Origin: Azophilus sp965247035
GTDB lineage: Bacteria; Pseudomonadota; Gammaproteobacteria; Pseudomonadales; Azotimanducaceae
Assembly: GCA_965247035.1 (NCBI GenBank)
Contig: CBDFGJ010000002.1
Coordinates: 310,001-374,000 of the forward strand
Direction of reading: 5' to 3'
Length of the DNA: 64,000 nt
Shown: positions 63,890-64,000 of the stretch, piece after piece
How the letters are laid out: each line of letters opens with the position of its first letter
Numbering within the stretch: position 1 is the first letter of the stretch
The notes under the pieces: generated by a model
Seen by the model: the letters and a program-made list of their open reading frames with translations, nothing else
Told to the model about the DNA's origin: nothing
The model's database searches: none
Position numbers and translations under genes: made by a program

Positions 63890-63944
63890 GGAAACCCTGA
63901 TTAATTCCAGTAAATCTCACTAATTGGAATTAATCAGAGTTTCC
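63890..63944. repeat. 20-bp inverted repeat pair, IS-end-like
   Basis: GGAAACCCTGATTAATTCCA and TGGAATTAATCAGAGTTTCC, one mismatch, 15-base loop. It resembles paired ends of an IS5-like element without interior, or a strong hairpin downstream of sspB. A related motif is at 26848. Confidence 0.6.
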
Positions 63945-64000
63945 CTTGGTTGTGTTTGAACGTTTCAACTGCGGCTGCGCTGTGATCGGCGGCCCACAAC

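Overview
The window is chromosomal DNA from a GC-rich gammaproteobacterium. The gene order shows this: tRNA-Thr/Tyr/Gly/Thr-tufB-tRNA-Trp-secE-nusG-rplKAJL-rpoBC-rpsL-rpsG-fusA-tufA, rplM-rpsI-petABC-sspA-sspB, and rpsB-tsf-pyrH-frr-uppS-cdsA diverging from map-glnD. No plasmid or phage backbone is visible. Species cannot be assigned from the sequence. Many insertion-sequence relics, pseudogenes and short tandem arrays between intact core operons suggest a genome that is, or recently was, under relaxed selection, such as an uncultured marine or host-associated lineage. That lifestyle is an inference.

Layout. 1-1529: 3' two thirds of lon. 1530-15.7 kb: an eroding accessory stretch. It holds three tandem arrays built on a GGACACA core, a REP-associated transposase (RAYT) gene, a Bax-inhibitor-like membrane protein, gpsA, an IS66 relic, a broken PQQ dehydrogenase, a broken enoyl-CoA hydratase, a glyoxalase-like gene, an old-yellow-enzyme-type oxidoreductase, tRNA-Met, and two decayed copies of one DDE-type IS. 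15.8-17.8 kb: rpoD. 18.4-26.8 kb: translation, nucleotide, membrane and nitrogen core genes (cdsA to rpsB on the minus strand, map-glnD on the plus strand). 27.2-34.8 kb: two acyl-CoA synthetases, an NfeD protease/slipin pair and an MFS transporter. 35.0-39.7 kb: a DUF6491-like secreted protein, a MerR-TPR regulator, feoAB under a clear Fur-box promoter, and fur. 40.0-58.5 kb: the str and rpo supercluster with two tuf copies. 58.7-63.8 kb: rplM-rpsI, the cytochrome bc1 operon and sspAB.

Working together. Most intact genes supply transcription (rpoB, rpoC, rpoD, nusG), translation (rpsB, tsf, frr, rpsL, rpsG, fusA, tufA, tufB, rplK/A/J/L/M, rpsI, tRNAs), protein export and turnover (secE, lon, sspA, sspB), respiration (petABC), iron uptake (feoAB-fur), nitrogen sensing (glnD) and lipid metabolism (cdsA, gpsA, uppS, acyl-CoA synthetases).

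Most unusual observations: (1) an in-frame insertion of about 54 residues in the beta-prime subunit of RNA polymerase that resembles a CBM5/12 carbohydrate-binding module; (2) a 24-bp coding minisatellite giving an N-terminal extension of basic 8-residue repeats ahead of the cytochrome c1 signal peptide; (3) three tandem arrays with the same GGACACA core but different unit lengths; (4) a family of about 100-160 nt long-palindrome intergenic elements (three copies); (5) a MITE family (three copies), one lying between rpsG and fusA; (6) an sspB whose only nearby start is an AUA overlapping the sspA stop.
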